Origin: Clostridiales bacterium
GTDB taxonomy: Bacteria; Bacillota; Clostridia; Peptostreptococcales; Acidaminobacteraceae
NCBI GenBank assembly: GCA_016342415.1
Contig: JAEIOD010000009.1
Coordinates: forward strand, 1 to 64,000
DNA: 64,000 nucleotides
Direction: 5' to 3'
Every line of letters starts with the position of its first letter. The stretch's first letter is position 1. Below, piece by piece: positions 44,920 through 53,400 of this stretch. Made by a program: the position numbers and the translations under genes. Below the pieces are notes generated by a model. The model ran no database searches. It was not told the DNA's origin and saw only the letters and a program-made list of their open reading frames with translations.

Positions 44920-44958
44920 ACGTTTTCCTGTAGTGAATTGACGGGAAAACGTTTTTTT
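44920..44958 (+). terminator. terminator of the GntR gene
   Basis: Twelve-base stem ACGTTTTCCTGT / ACGGGAAAACGT (one G-U), nine-base loop, T run. The loop/3' arm also contains the -35 (TTGACG) of the next promoter. Confidence 0.85.
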
Positions 44959-44988
44959 GATATATTTAATATATCATTGATATATCAA
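44938..44988 (+). promoter_or_regulatory. aminotransferase promoter with overlapping palindromic operators
   Basis: TTGACG (44938-44943), 17 bases, TATATT (44961-44966). The -10 lies inside TGATATAT-TTA-ATATATCA (44958-44976), a perfect 8+8 inverted repeat, followed at once by the 12-bp palindrome TTGATATATCAA (44977-44988). Confidence 0.65.
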
Positions 44989-45012
44989 CGATATTTTAGA
45001 AGGAGGTTATAC

Positions 45013-46188
45013 ATGAAATTTTCTAGACGTATGAAAAATATGAAAGCATCGGAAATTAGAGAAATATTAAAGTTGACACAAAGACCTGAAATTATATCTT
45101 TTGCCGGTGGATTGCCAGCTCCAGAGTTGTTCCCGGTGGAGCAAATGGCAAAAGTATCTCAGAAGGTTATATCAACTATTGGAAGAGAAGCACTTCAATA
45201 TAGTACAACTGAAGGATATGATCCTTTAAGAAAACATATAGTAGATAGAATGAGCAAGATGTCTATTGAGACCACTTATGAAAATATCTTGGTGACAAGT
45301 GGTTCGCAACAAGGTTTGGAGTTTTCAGGTAAGATTTTCTTAGATCCGGATGATATTGTTATCTGTGAAAGTCCAAGTTACTTAGGTGCAATTAATGCTT
45401 TTAAATCATATGAATGTCAGTTCAGAGAAATTCAAACTGATGAACACGGTATGATTATGAGCCATTTAGAAGAAACGATCAAGGAAAATCCCAATACGAA
45501 GTTTATCTACGTTATACCAGATTTTCAAAATCCATCTGGACGTACATGGAGTTTGGAAAGAAGACAGAAGCTAATCGAAATAGCCAATAAATATGATTTG
45601 GTTATTGTTGAAGACAATCCATATGGCGAACTCCGATATGAAGGTGAACATTTACCTGCTGTTAAATCTTTAGATACAGAAGGACGAGTTGTTTTCTTGG
45701 GTACTTTCTCAAAAACTTTTGCACCAGGTCTTAGAATCGGATGGGTCTGTGCAGAGGATGAATTGCTTAATAAATATATAATGATAAAACAGGGATCTGA
45801 TTTACAGACAAGTTCAATGAGTCAAAGAGAATTGGCTGTTTATTTGGAAGATTATTCTTTAGATGAACATATTGAAAAGTTAATTGGAGTTTATAAAACT
45901 AGAAGAAATCTTATGATTGATACGATGAAAAGTACCTTCCCAAAAGAGGCTAGATATATTGTGCCTGAAGGTGGATTGTTTATATGGGTAGAACTACCTG
46001 AACATATTGATACCAAAGAGTTAATGGTTAAAGCAGTAGAAGAAAAAGTTGCTTTTGTACCTGGAGGGTCATTCTTCCCAAACAGTGATACAAAAAATAC
46101 AATGAGACTTAATTTTTCCAATATGAACGAAGAAAATATTGTAGAAGGTATTACAAGATTAGGAAAATTATTAAATAATGAAATGTAA
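45013..46188 (+). CDS. PLP-dependent fold-type I aminotransferase (LysN/MocR-like class)
   Basis: A 391-aa aminotransferase. Family blocks: ISFAGGLPAPELFP near residue 22-35, L-Q-Y-S-T-T-E-G-Y near 63-71, T-S-G-S-Q-Q-G-L near 95-102, P-D-F-Q-N-P-S-G near 172-179, and the PLP lysine in GTFSKTFAPGLRIGW (about 233-247). Best fit is the 2-aminoadipate/aromatic/branched-chain aminotransferase group that shares its domain with MocR regulators; no DNA-binding domain is present. I choose ATG 45013 (AGGAGG upstream) and not the TTG at 44938, which lies in the promoter. With the ferredoxin oxidoreductase it could oxidise amino acids by transamination then acyl-CoA formation (inference). Confidence 0.92.
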   Translation: MKFSRRMKNMKASEIREILKLTQRPEIISFAGGLPAPELFPVEQMAKVSQKVISTIGREALQYSTTEGYDPLRKHIVDRMSKMSIETTYENILVTSGSQQGLEFSGKIFLDPDDIVICESPSYLGAINAFKSYECQFREIQTDEHGMIMSHLEETIKENPNTKFIYVIPDFQNPSGRTWSLERRQKLIEIANKYDLVIVEDNPYGELRYEGEHLPAVKSLDTEGRVVFLGTFSKTFAPGLRIGWVCAEDELLNKYIMIKQGSDLQTSSMSQRELAVYLEDYSLDEHIEKLIGVYKTRRNLMIDTMKSTFPKEARYIVPEGGLFIWVELPEHIDTKELMVKAVEEKVAFVPGGSFFPNSDTKNTMRLNFSNMNEENIVEGITRLGKLLNNEM

Positions 46189-46222
46189 AAGAAATGACTC
46201 TGCAAAGAGTCATTTCTTTTAT
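46187..46222 (+). terminator. terminator after the aminotransferase
   Basis: Fifteen-base perfect stem AAAAGAAATGACTCT / AGAGTCATTTCTTTT with a GCAA tetraloop. Confidence 0.92.
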
Positions 46223-46271
46223 GGTAATTTAATGTTAAAATATATTTATCATATAAAATAAGGGAGATATA

Positions 46272-48236
46272 ATGAATAAGAACTATAAGATGAATAAACA
46301 CATTAATTACGTACATAAAGGCTATGTACTTTACGATACAGACTTAAAGACAGACTACTTTGTAGAGAGTCTAAATGCAATTATCAACTTACATGATATA
46401 TTTCATCATACTTTAAAAGACAATAATTTAGTGGAACAGAAAAATGATTATATTTTCAATGAGATTCATTGTTTAGATCAAATCGGATTATCAGATGCTA
46501 TCGATAATGTTAAAGAGATTCCTCTAACAAACCCTGCTGAATTCAAATTAATCTATTTTCATGGTAATTTAAGAGGTTACCAGTATAGATTTAATGGATT
46601 CCTATTTGATCAAAGGTCTGTTAAAAAAGTAATTGAAGGTATCGAAAAACAATATTTCAAAGGGAAAACCAGACAATCTTCTACATCATATAAGAAATGG
46701 TTAACTGAGAATAATAAGTCATTTTCCATGGCTTTTAAAACAGGTCAATATCAAGGGAAAACAAAATTATTGACTTTAGATGAAAACCTGACTAAGAGAG
46801 TTAGACAACATCTGAAAGACAAGGATTTATCATTGTTTCAATTTATAACCGGTATTATCGGTATTTACTATAAAGTTTCAAAGCAAAAGGATTTGATGTT
46901 TATGACAGATTATTTTGAAGATCAATCTTTCAATCTTATTGGGGATACAACTTCAAAAACGAGTTATATGCTAAAGAAGAATCCTAATTTGACTTGTAAT
47001 GACTTTATTAAAAACGATTGGATAGAAAAGAACAAGTTTAGTCACATTAAAATTAATATGAGGGACCGTTGTAAAGAGTTGAAGGGTGATGTTTACACAT
47101 TGCAATCACCTGATATGCCTTATGAAATGGGTTTTATGATCAATGAAATGGATTGGGAAATCGAACTGGAGATTACTTTCCAAAAATATCGCACAAAAAA
47201 AGATGAATTGTTCTTAATGCTTAATAAACTTAGAATGATCATATTTGATGTATTGGAAAATGAAACTAAAGTGAGTAACTTATCTCTATTAACTAAAAAA
47301 GAAGAAGAGATAGCACTAAAATATATTGAACCGAAAGTAATGCCTCACTATTGTTCGGTTTATGATCAATTTAAGGCAGTGGTTCTAAAGTCTCCACAAG
47401 ACATAGCTGTGATTGATACGAAACCGGTCACTTTTGAAAAGTTGGATCATCTAGTTGAAAAGATCAAGAAGTCCTTAGAAAAATCAAATGTCACTAAACA
47501 AAGTGTGGATTTAACTCAACTGACAGAAATCGAAAAGATCGCAGCATTCTTTGCCATAGATGGTGTTGAGGCTGTTTATTCTGACAAAGGTAACTATCAA
47601 TTGAAGAAAGGTCTGTTCGGTTATAAAGCATCTAAACTTATTCAAGGCAAAATACTTAATGCACAGTACAATTTGGATGATACAGTTATAACTAGAGAAG
47701 GTTATATTAATCATTGCAACTTTATTTCAAAGTATTTTGATTTAACTGAAAAGGATATTGTTTCTCATTTGGACCTTATTAAATTTGGAGTACCAACGCT
47801 TTTGAAAGGTGGTAAAATTCATATCAATAGCACACTAGAGGATGTTACATTAGCTGAAGTACCTGTTAATGATTTAAAAGAGTTTACCAATATGAGACAT
47901 GTGATTACAAATGATAAAGTCGTTAGAGAATCATATGATTACAAGTTACACTATGGTATATCAATAGATCAAACCACACCTCTTACATTTATAGGACCAA
48001 TTGAAGGTGGTCGTTTAGAAAATCTAGCACCTTGTGATGGCATAGGATTTGTAATTCTAAACAAATATCAAGAACTTGCTCAAACATTTGAAAAGGGTAA
48101 CATATACTTATTTGGTCCGGGTGTTACTACATGTTTTGATATAGAAACATTAAATGTAAAAGGTCATGAACTTCATCATGTGGTAAAATCAAGTCAACGT
48201 GGTACTTGGTTTTTAGATGAATCATTAAGATTATGA
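46272..48236 (+). CDS. degenerate NRPS-like protein (condensation-like plus adenylation-like domains)
   Basis: A 654-aa protein whose layout mimics a peptide-synthetase C-A didomain but lacks key residues. Residues about 10-330 resemble a condensation domain; the place of the catalytic HHxxxDG reads roughly Y-R-F-N-G-F-L-F-D. At about 333-405 the classical C-to-A junction follows (N-L-S-L-L-T-K-K-E-E, then Y-D-Q-F...S-P-Q-D-I-A-V-I-D...V-T-F-E-K-L-D). The adenylation part (to 654) has the I-T-R-E-G-Y-I-N-H segment and the E-K-G-N-I-Y-L-F-G-P-G-V strand but no Gly-rich ATP loop, and ends before the usual A8-A10 motifs; no carrier domain. AGGGAGA ribosome binding site, TTAATG-N17-TATAAA promoter, own terminators on both sides. 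No tailoring genes nearby. Function unknown; probably not an active synthetase. Confidence 0.6.
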   Translation: MNKNYKMNKHINYVHKGYVLYDTDLKTDYFVESLNAIINLHDIFHHTLKDNNLVEQKNDYIFNEIHCLDQIGLSDAIDNVKEIPLTNPAEFKLIYFHGNLRGYQYRFNGFLFDQRSVKKVIEGIEKQYFKGKTRQSSTSYKKWLTENNKSFSMAFKTGQYQGKTKLLTLDENLTKRVRQHLKDKDLSLFQFITGIIGIYYKVSKQKDLMFMTDYFEDQSFNLIGDTTSKTSYMLKKNPNLTCNDFIKNDWIEKNKFSHIKINMRDRCKELKGDVYTLQSPDMPYEMGFMINEMDWEIELEITFQKYRTKKDELFLMLNKLRMIIFDVLENETKVSNLSLLTKKEEEIALKYIEPKVMPHYCSVYDQFKAVVLKSPQDIAVIDTKPVTFEKLDHLVEKIKKSLEKSNVTKQSVDLTQLTEIEKIAAFFAIDGVEAVYSDKGNYQLKKGLFGYKASKLIQGKILNAQYNLDDTVITREGYINHCNFISKYFDLTEKDIVSHLDLIKFGVPTLLKGGKIHINSTLEDVTLAEVPVNDLKEFTNMRHVITNDKVVRESYDYKLHYGISIDQTTPLTFIGPIEGGRLENLAPCDGIGFVILNKYQELAQTFEKGNIYLFGPGVTTCFDIETLNVKGHELHHVVKSSQRGTWFLDESLRL

Positions 48237-48240
48237 GAAT

Positions 48241-48268
48241 ATACCAACACCTCGGTGTTGGTATTTTA
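48241..48268 (+). terminator. terminator between the NRPS-like gene and the exonuclease gene
   Basis: Ten-base stem ATACCAACAC / GTGTTGGTAT with a CTCG loop, followed by TTTT; ends just before the exonuclease ribosome binding site. Confidence 0.8.
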
Positions 48269-48277
48269 AGGAGTAGA

Positions 48278-48865
48278 ATGAAATATACAGTAATTGATTT
48301 TGAAACAGCAAATAGCAAACGTTCAAGTGCCTGTGCGCTTGGTATTGTAGTCGTAGAAAACGGTCGAATAACAGAAGAAATGGCTTACTTGATAAAACCG
48401 AGTGATATGTATTTTGAAGGCATGAATATTGGTATCCACGGTATTTATCCAGAGGATGTTATCAATGAACCAACATTTGATATCTTATATGAACAAGTTT
48501 TTAAGAAGTATCTGGAAAATCAATTGGTGGTAGCTCATAATGCTAGTTTTGATATGAGCGTCTTAAGAGCTTGCTTGAATGAATACGATATACCTTTTCC
48601 GAGTTTAGACTACTTATGTACCGTTAAGATAGCCCAAAAGTTATGGCCAGATCTTCCAAAACACTCATTAGATGTGGTTTCTGGATTTCTAAGTTTTAAG
48701 TTTAGACATCATGATGCATTTGATGATGCTAGAGCTTGTGCTAATATTATGATTACAGGTTGTTTTGAACAAAATAAATCACCATATGAATTGGCTCAAC
48801 TTTTAAATATAAAAGTTGGTAAATTATTTTTAAATGGGTATAAACCTTGTAGTAGTAGAAAATAG
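48278..48865 (+). CDS. DEDDh 3'-5' exonuclease (DNA polymerase III epsilon-like)
   Basis: A 195-aa exonuclease with the three DEDDh motifs: Exo I V-I-D-F-E-T-A-N near the N terminus (D and E catalytic), Exo II H-N-A-S-F-D-M near 86-92, and Exo III HHDAFDDARA near 143-152 with the general-base His. The length is that of a bare exonuclease domain with a short C-terminal tail; such proteins act in DNA proofreading, repair or RNA turnover. I choose ATG 48278, with AAGGAG upstream; an in-frame ATG at 48233 lies before the terminator hairpin and overlaps the previous stop. Confidence 0.92.
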   Translation: MKYTVIDFETANSKRSSACALGIVVVENGRITEEMAYLIKPSDMYFEGMNIGIHGIYPEDVINEPTFDILYEQVFKKYLENQLVVAHNASFDMSVLRACLNEYDIPFPSLDYLCTVKIAQKLWPDLPKHSLDVVSGFLSFKFRHHDAFDDARACANIMITGCFEQNKSPYELAQLLNIKVGKLFLNGYKPCSSRK

Positions 48866-48866
48866 T

Positions 48867-48894
48867 TTGATTGGAAATACTTTAATGGTATAAT
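48867..48894 (+). promoter_or_regulatory. extended -10 promoter for the LiaF-like gene
   Basis: TTGATT (48867-48872), 16-base spacer, TATAAT (48889-48894) with TG at the extended -10 position (TGGTATAAT). It lies 22 bases before the ATG. Confidence 0.6.
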
Positions 48895-48915
48895 TAGGAA
48901 GATAGGGGGAGTGAT

Positions 48916-49578
48916 ATGAAAATAATAAAGAAAATTCTAAAAATCGCTGCTGTAATTGGTGCATTGGCAGGAGTAGCACAACTTATAATGAGAATAATTA
49001 AGTTGTCAAAAAAAGTAGCTGCAACAAATGAAAAAGCAGTTTTTGGTGGTAAAAAAATATCTTATGAGAAAGAACCTTTTGATAAGGATTCTGTATCTTG
49101 TATATTCTCTGGCATGGCGCTTGATTTTAAAAAGGCAACTATGTTAAATAAGGAATCTTCACTAGATATATTGGGTAGATTTTCAGGTATTGATGTTAAA
49201 GTACCTGAAACATGGCATGTTAAAATGGATGGTATATCTGTACAGTCTGGTATCAATGAAAAATATAAAGACAATAGTGAAGATGATGATGCACCTGTCC
49301 TTAACATTAATTATGATATCAAGTATTGTGGACTGAATGTATCTAATCCAAAGCCTGATGTTGAGGGTGAAATTCTAGTTCATGAAGAAGAAGAAGAAGA
49401 GTTAATCGTTGAAGATGTAGAAGAGGATGCATTTGAAATGTCTGAAGAAACTAAGAAAGTAATTGAGGACTTTGAAGAAACCTTTGATAATGATGCAACT
49501 CATGAGCCTGAAGTGATTTTGAAAGATTCTGAGGCAATAATTGAAGAAGTTATTGAAGATGATGAAGACAATTACTAA
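48916..49578 (+). CDS. LiaF-like toastrack-domain protein with acidic tail
   Basis: A 220-aa protein with an N-terminal membrane helix (about 5-25, basic flank), a beta-rich domain (about 58-150) resembling the LiaF C-terminal cell-wall-stress domain (I-F-S-G-M-A-L-D-F near 63-71, the V-P-E-T-W-H-V-K segment near 96-103, and a closing Y-C-G-L-N-V strand), then a very acidic tail (about 160-220) dominated by Glu and Asp. In LiaFSR systems LiaF restrains the kinase; no LiaRS pair is adjacent here. GGGGGAG precedes the ATG. The orientation suggests the domain may be cytosolic, as for LiaF. The tail is not typical of LiaF. Assigned from pattern, so moderate certainty. Confidence 0.65.
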   Translation: MKIIKKILKIAAVIGALAGVAQLIMRIIKLSKKVAATNEKAVFGGKKISYEKEPFDKDSVSCIFSGMALDFKKATMLNKESSLDILGRFSGIDVKVPETWHVKMDGISVQSGINEKYKDNSEDDDAPVLNINYDIKYCGLNVSNPKPDVEGEILVHEEEEEELIVEDVEEDAFEMSEETKKVIEDFEETFDNDATHEPEVILKDSEAIIEEVIEDDEDNY

Positions 49579-49606
49579 GTAATACATTAAACTAAGAAAA
49601 TTAATT

Positions 49607-49646
49607 AAGAGGTATGTTAAGATTTTAAACTTAACATACCTCTTTT
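49607..49646 (+). terminator. terminator between the LiaF-like and nitroreductase genes
   Basis: Fifteen-base perfect stem AAGAGGTATGTTAAG / CTTAACATACCTCTT with an eight-base loop and TTTT. AT-rich flanks may let it serve the convergent gene as well. Confidence 0.88.
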
Positions 49647-49682
49647 CGGTTTATAGTTGAGATTTTGAATGTAGTGTTGTTA

Positions 49683-50225
49683 CTACTTACTATATATCGG
49701 ATTTTTTAGAGTGTTTAAAAATGCCACTTCAGAGATATCTTTACGAGGCGTTTTATTATTGATCCCATCATAATAGCCAAAGGGTACAATTGAGATGATA
49801 TCCCAGTGCAGTGGTATATCCAATTCTTTTCTTACGGCTTGTTTACTGAAGCTTACTACCCAAACACCACCGAGACCTTGTGCGTGAATTGAAAGTAGTA
49901 TATTTTGAATTGCAGCTGCAGTATCCAATATATAGCAATTGTCGTCTTCATCGTATTTTTCCCAAGTATCGTGCGGGTTAACACAAGCGACGATAATAGC
50001 AGGGGCTTCTTTGATACATTTTTGGGAATAAATTGGATCAAATTTTTTAATTTTCTTTTTATCAGTTACTACAATAAATCTCCAAGGTTGTCTATTGCCT
50101 CCGCTGGGTGCTAAAGTACCAGCTTCTACTATATTTCTTATAATTTCTATTGGGATTTCCTTGTCAAGAAAACGTCTGACACTGGTTCTAGTTGATATTG
50201 CATTTAAAGTTTCTATTTGACACAC
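49683..50225 (-). CDS. nitroreductase-family FMN enzyme
   Basis: A 180-aa NAD(P)H:FMN oxidoreductase-type protein. Nitroreductase landmarks: TRTSVRRFLDKEI (about 12-24) for FMN phosphate, A-P-S-G-G-N-R-Q-P-W near 39-48, the D-T-A-A-A-I-Q-N-I-L-L helix near 101-111, and G-L-G-G-V-W near 117-122. The start is doubtful. The open frame begins at GTG 50225, but this overlaps the AAAGGAG ribosome binding site. The codon with ideal spacing is ATA at 50214-50216, two residues before T-L-N-A-I-S, where relatives start. Substrate unknown. Confidence 0.9.
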   Translation of the reverse strand: MCQIETLNAISTRTSVRRFLDKEIPIEIIRNIVEAGTLAPSGGNRQPWRFIVVTDKKKIKKFDPIYSQKCIKEAPAIIVACVNPHDTWEKYDEDDNCYILDTAAAIQNILLSIHAQGLGGVWVVSFSKQAVRKELDIPLHWDIISIVPFGYYDGINNKTPRKDISEVAFLNTLKNPIYSK

Positions 50226-50463
50226 TCCTTTATTTTTCTAAAAAATAATTGTTATTTATGGACATAATTATACTATTAGTGACTACAAATGGGTATACCA
50301 AGTACTGTTTTATTCATTGACAGCTGTAGTCATTTTTTAAAATACATTTTTTTCTTTTTAATACATTGATATTACGTTTTGTTTTAACATCAGTGCCCAT
50401 GGGGTAATAACTATATGTACAGTTGCATACATCGGTATTTATTAACGATCAAGGGAGGTAGTT

Positions 50464-53400
50464 ATGCAATATAAAACAAATAAAATGTTGAGTATATTTA
50501 TTATGACATTATTATTAGTTGGTTGTAGCAAAAATACTGAAAATAATGATCCGGTAACGGTTGAAGAAAATGAAACTCTTGTAGAGCAAAATACAATAGC
50601 AGAAGAAACTGTGACAATAGAAGATATTTTAGATGAAGCAGTAGAAGCGGTTTGGAAGTTTGAAGCTTTTTCAGGGAGTTGGTCATTAGATACGCCTTTA
50701 GTTAATCCATTTGGTGATGAATCTAATTATTCGACTATTGAATTTATGGAGCATTCAGAGATGTATGCTGTTTATGTTAATCCAAGCGCTGTAAGAATCG
50801 AAGAAACCTTCATGGGTGATCTGTGGACATTAAGAGCGCCGTTTAAAGAGTCGTTGACTGATGATGAGAACAAGCAATTACTATATGATATAACCTCATA
50901 TTTTGATCTGATTGGTGGTAACCTTATGGGGCGTTATTATGACAGTGTTACTTATCAAGTGATTACAGACAACGAACGGTATGTTTGCTCAGTGGAAATA
51001 GATGATAATGAGTTTCTAGTGACTGTTGTTAAAGAGAAGTTACTTCTATCAGAAACAGAATATATTTTTAGACCAAGTGAGGAAGAGTCACCTATCTATT
51101 TAACCGTGTATAAACCAGCAGACTGTTTTTATTCACTTAGAGCAAAAATAGATCAAGGGTTTGCATACCTTGATATTAATAATTCCACTCAGTATGGTTT
51201 GTATAAGAGGGAGTACTCAAGATCCATTACATTGGATGAGGAAATGGGTTACGATAATTATTTTGATAATCTACCACTGGATCAAGGTTTTTATCACTAC
51301 GAAATCACTTGGGATAATAGCAATCCTCCAAATGAAATCAGCTTAGAACTAAATCAATTAGGTACTATACCGATTATAAACCATGGCGAACGATTAGGTG
51401 CTATAAAAGTGAGTGCTGAAGATGTTTATTCTATAGAAGTCATACCGACTAATAATGACTCTCTATACGTTGAGCATCCATCTTTTGACATAGAAAACAT
51501 TACGCTCGACGAAACACCAGATGGAGATCATATCATATACATACCTTCTGGTTTTTGGAACGTCATCATACATCCATTAGGAGATCCTATGGTATTTAGG
51601 TATGAAACATTAATGGTACCTGTTAACTCGGGTCAAGTGACAGAAGTCATTATTCCCCCAAGTGTCTCGGATGCCCTTCAAAAACCGTTAGGATTTGATG
51701 CAAAAGACATTGTAATAAGTAAAATCAGCGAATCTGCTGATCAAGTGTCATTCGAATTTACATTAATAGATGAAAAAACGAAAGATATTCTTCCGAGTAT
51801 AGAAAATACAACAGTTTATGATGGTGGTTACGAGGGAGAAATCACTAAAATTGAATCGGTAAAAATTCCTCCTAGTATTATTTTGTTAGTGGATTCATCT
51901 GGTTCTATGAAAGGAAAAATGAAAGAAACTTTAGACGCTTGTAAAACATTTATAACCTCTATGGAGGATGATGTTAAAATACAACTGATTGACTTTGATT
52001 CGAGTGTAAAAAAACTCAATGGCGTTTCAAAAGAAGAAGTTCTGAGCAATATCTCTCAGATTACAGTTGGTGGAGCAACTCTTCTTTATGATGCCATAAG
52101 TGAAGGACTAGATGAATTAGCACTTGAAGAAAGACCCATCATAGTTGTGTTTACCGATGGTGCGGATGCGAACTTAAATGATACCAAAAGAGGTTCTGAA
52201 CTTACTAAAGAGGAGCTCCTTTTACTCACCGAAGTATCTAAAACTCCAATTTATTGTATTGGGTTTGGCAAAGGGCATGATGAAGTGACACTTGAAGAAA
52301 TTGCACTAAGCACAGAAGGACAATATTTTTCAGCCGCTGATACAGATGTACTGGTGCAAGTTTTTGATGCCATCAATAAAAAGATATCCAATACTTATGC
52401 CGTTACTTATGATAGACCAAGAGTACAGTCTTTTAGTGATGTACCTATAATTTCCTTTGTTGTAGATACAAGTGGTTCGATGGAAACGTATGATTTAGAA
52501 TATGGTCATAGAATGAGAAATGTACAATTTCTTATTCATGAATTTATGAAATCCCTACCAGAAAATTGTCAGTATCAAGTGACGGAGTTTAATGGTGATA
52601 CTCGAATTGTCCAGACATTAACATCAAACAAAACTTTAGTCTATCAAGGTATAGGTAGATTAACTGCTGGAGGAGCCACCGACATTGAAGGATCGGTTTC
52701 GGCATCTTACAATGCCTTGAAAAATGTGCCTTCTACTAAAAAAGTGATGGTATACATTACAGATGCAGCCCTAGGTACCACTGGCTCATCGGATTACTTC
52801 AAAGAACTCCTTACAAAGATGGGATCGTCAGATGTGAGATCGTTATGGGTAGGAATCGGTGTAGATGATTATGTGGAGGATTTTGTTCTAGCTTCTGAGT
52901 TATCGGGTGGAGACTATGTCATCTCTGAATCGGTTGACACCTTAAAAGAGTCATTTGATAAAGTCTTAAATGATGTTCTGGATGCTCCCACATCAGAATT
53001 AACAACTGTACATTTAAACATAGAAAAAACGAACGCTTCCGGAGAACGAGAAGTTTACAGTGTGAGTCAACTTGCAGATTTAACCTTAAAAAATCCTTCA
53101 GGAGAAATTTTTTTATCAGAGGCCATATCATATAAAATAGGTGATCGTATCAGTCAATACGATCAAACTGTAGCGACCTTGATATCTGGTCGGTCTGTTC
53201 CAATGGATGAGTTCGTCGTCAAAACACGTATGTCTGCAGATGTAAATGGTAATAATGAAGCTGTGGATATAAAAATTGAAGAGTTGTTTATCCTTAATAA
53301 AATAAGTGGTGTAGAAGCGCCTTCTGGTTATCAATATATTGGGATGCAAACAACAGTTAAAAATATTTTGCCAAAACAGGAAGTGATGGTTTATCCCGAC

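Noticed and set aside
46272-48236. Functional nonribosomal peptide synthetase
   Set aside because: Condensation HHxxxDG, adenylation ATP loop and carrier domain are all missing and no tailoring or transport genes flank it.
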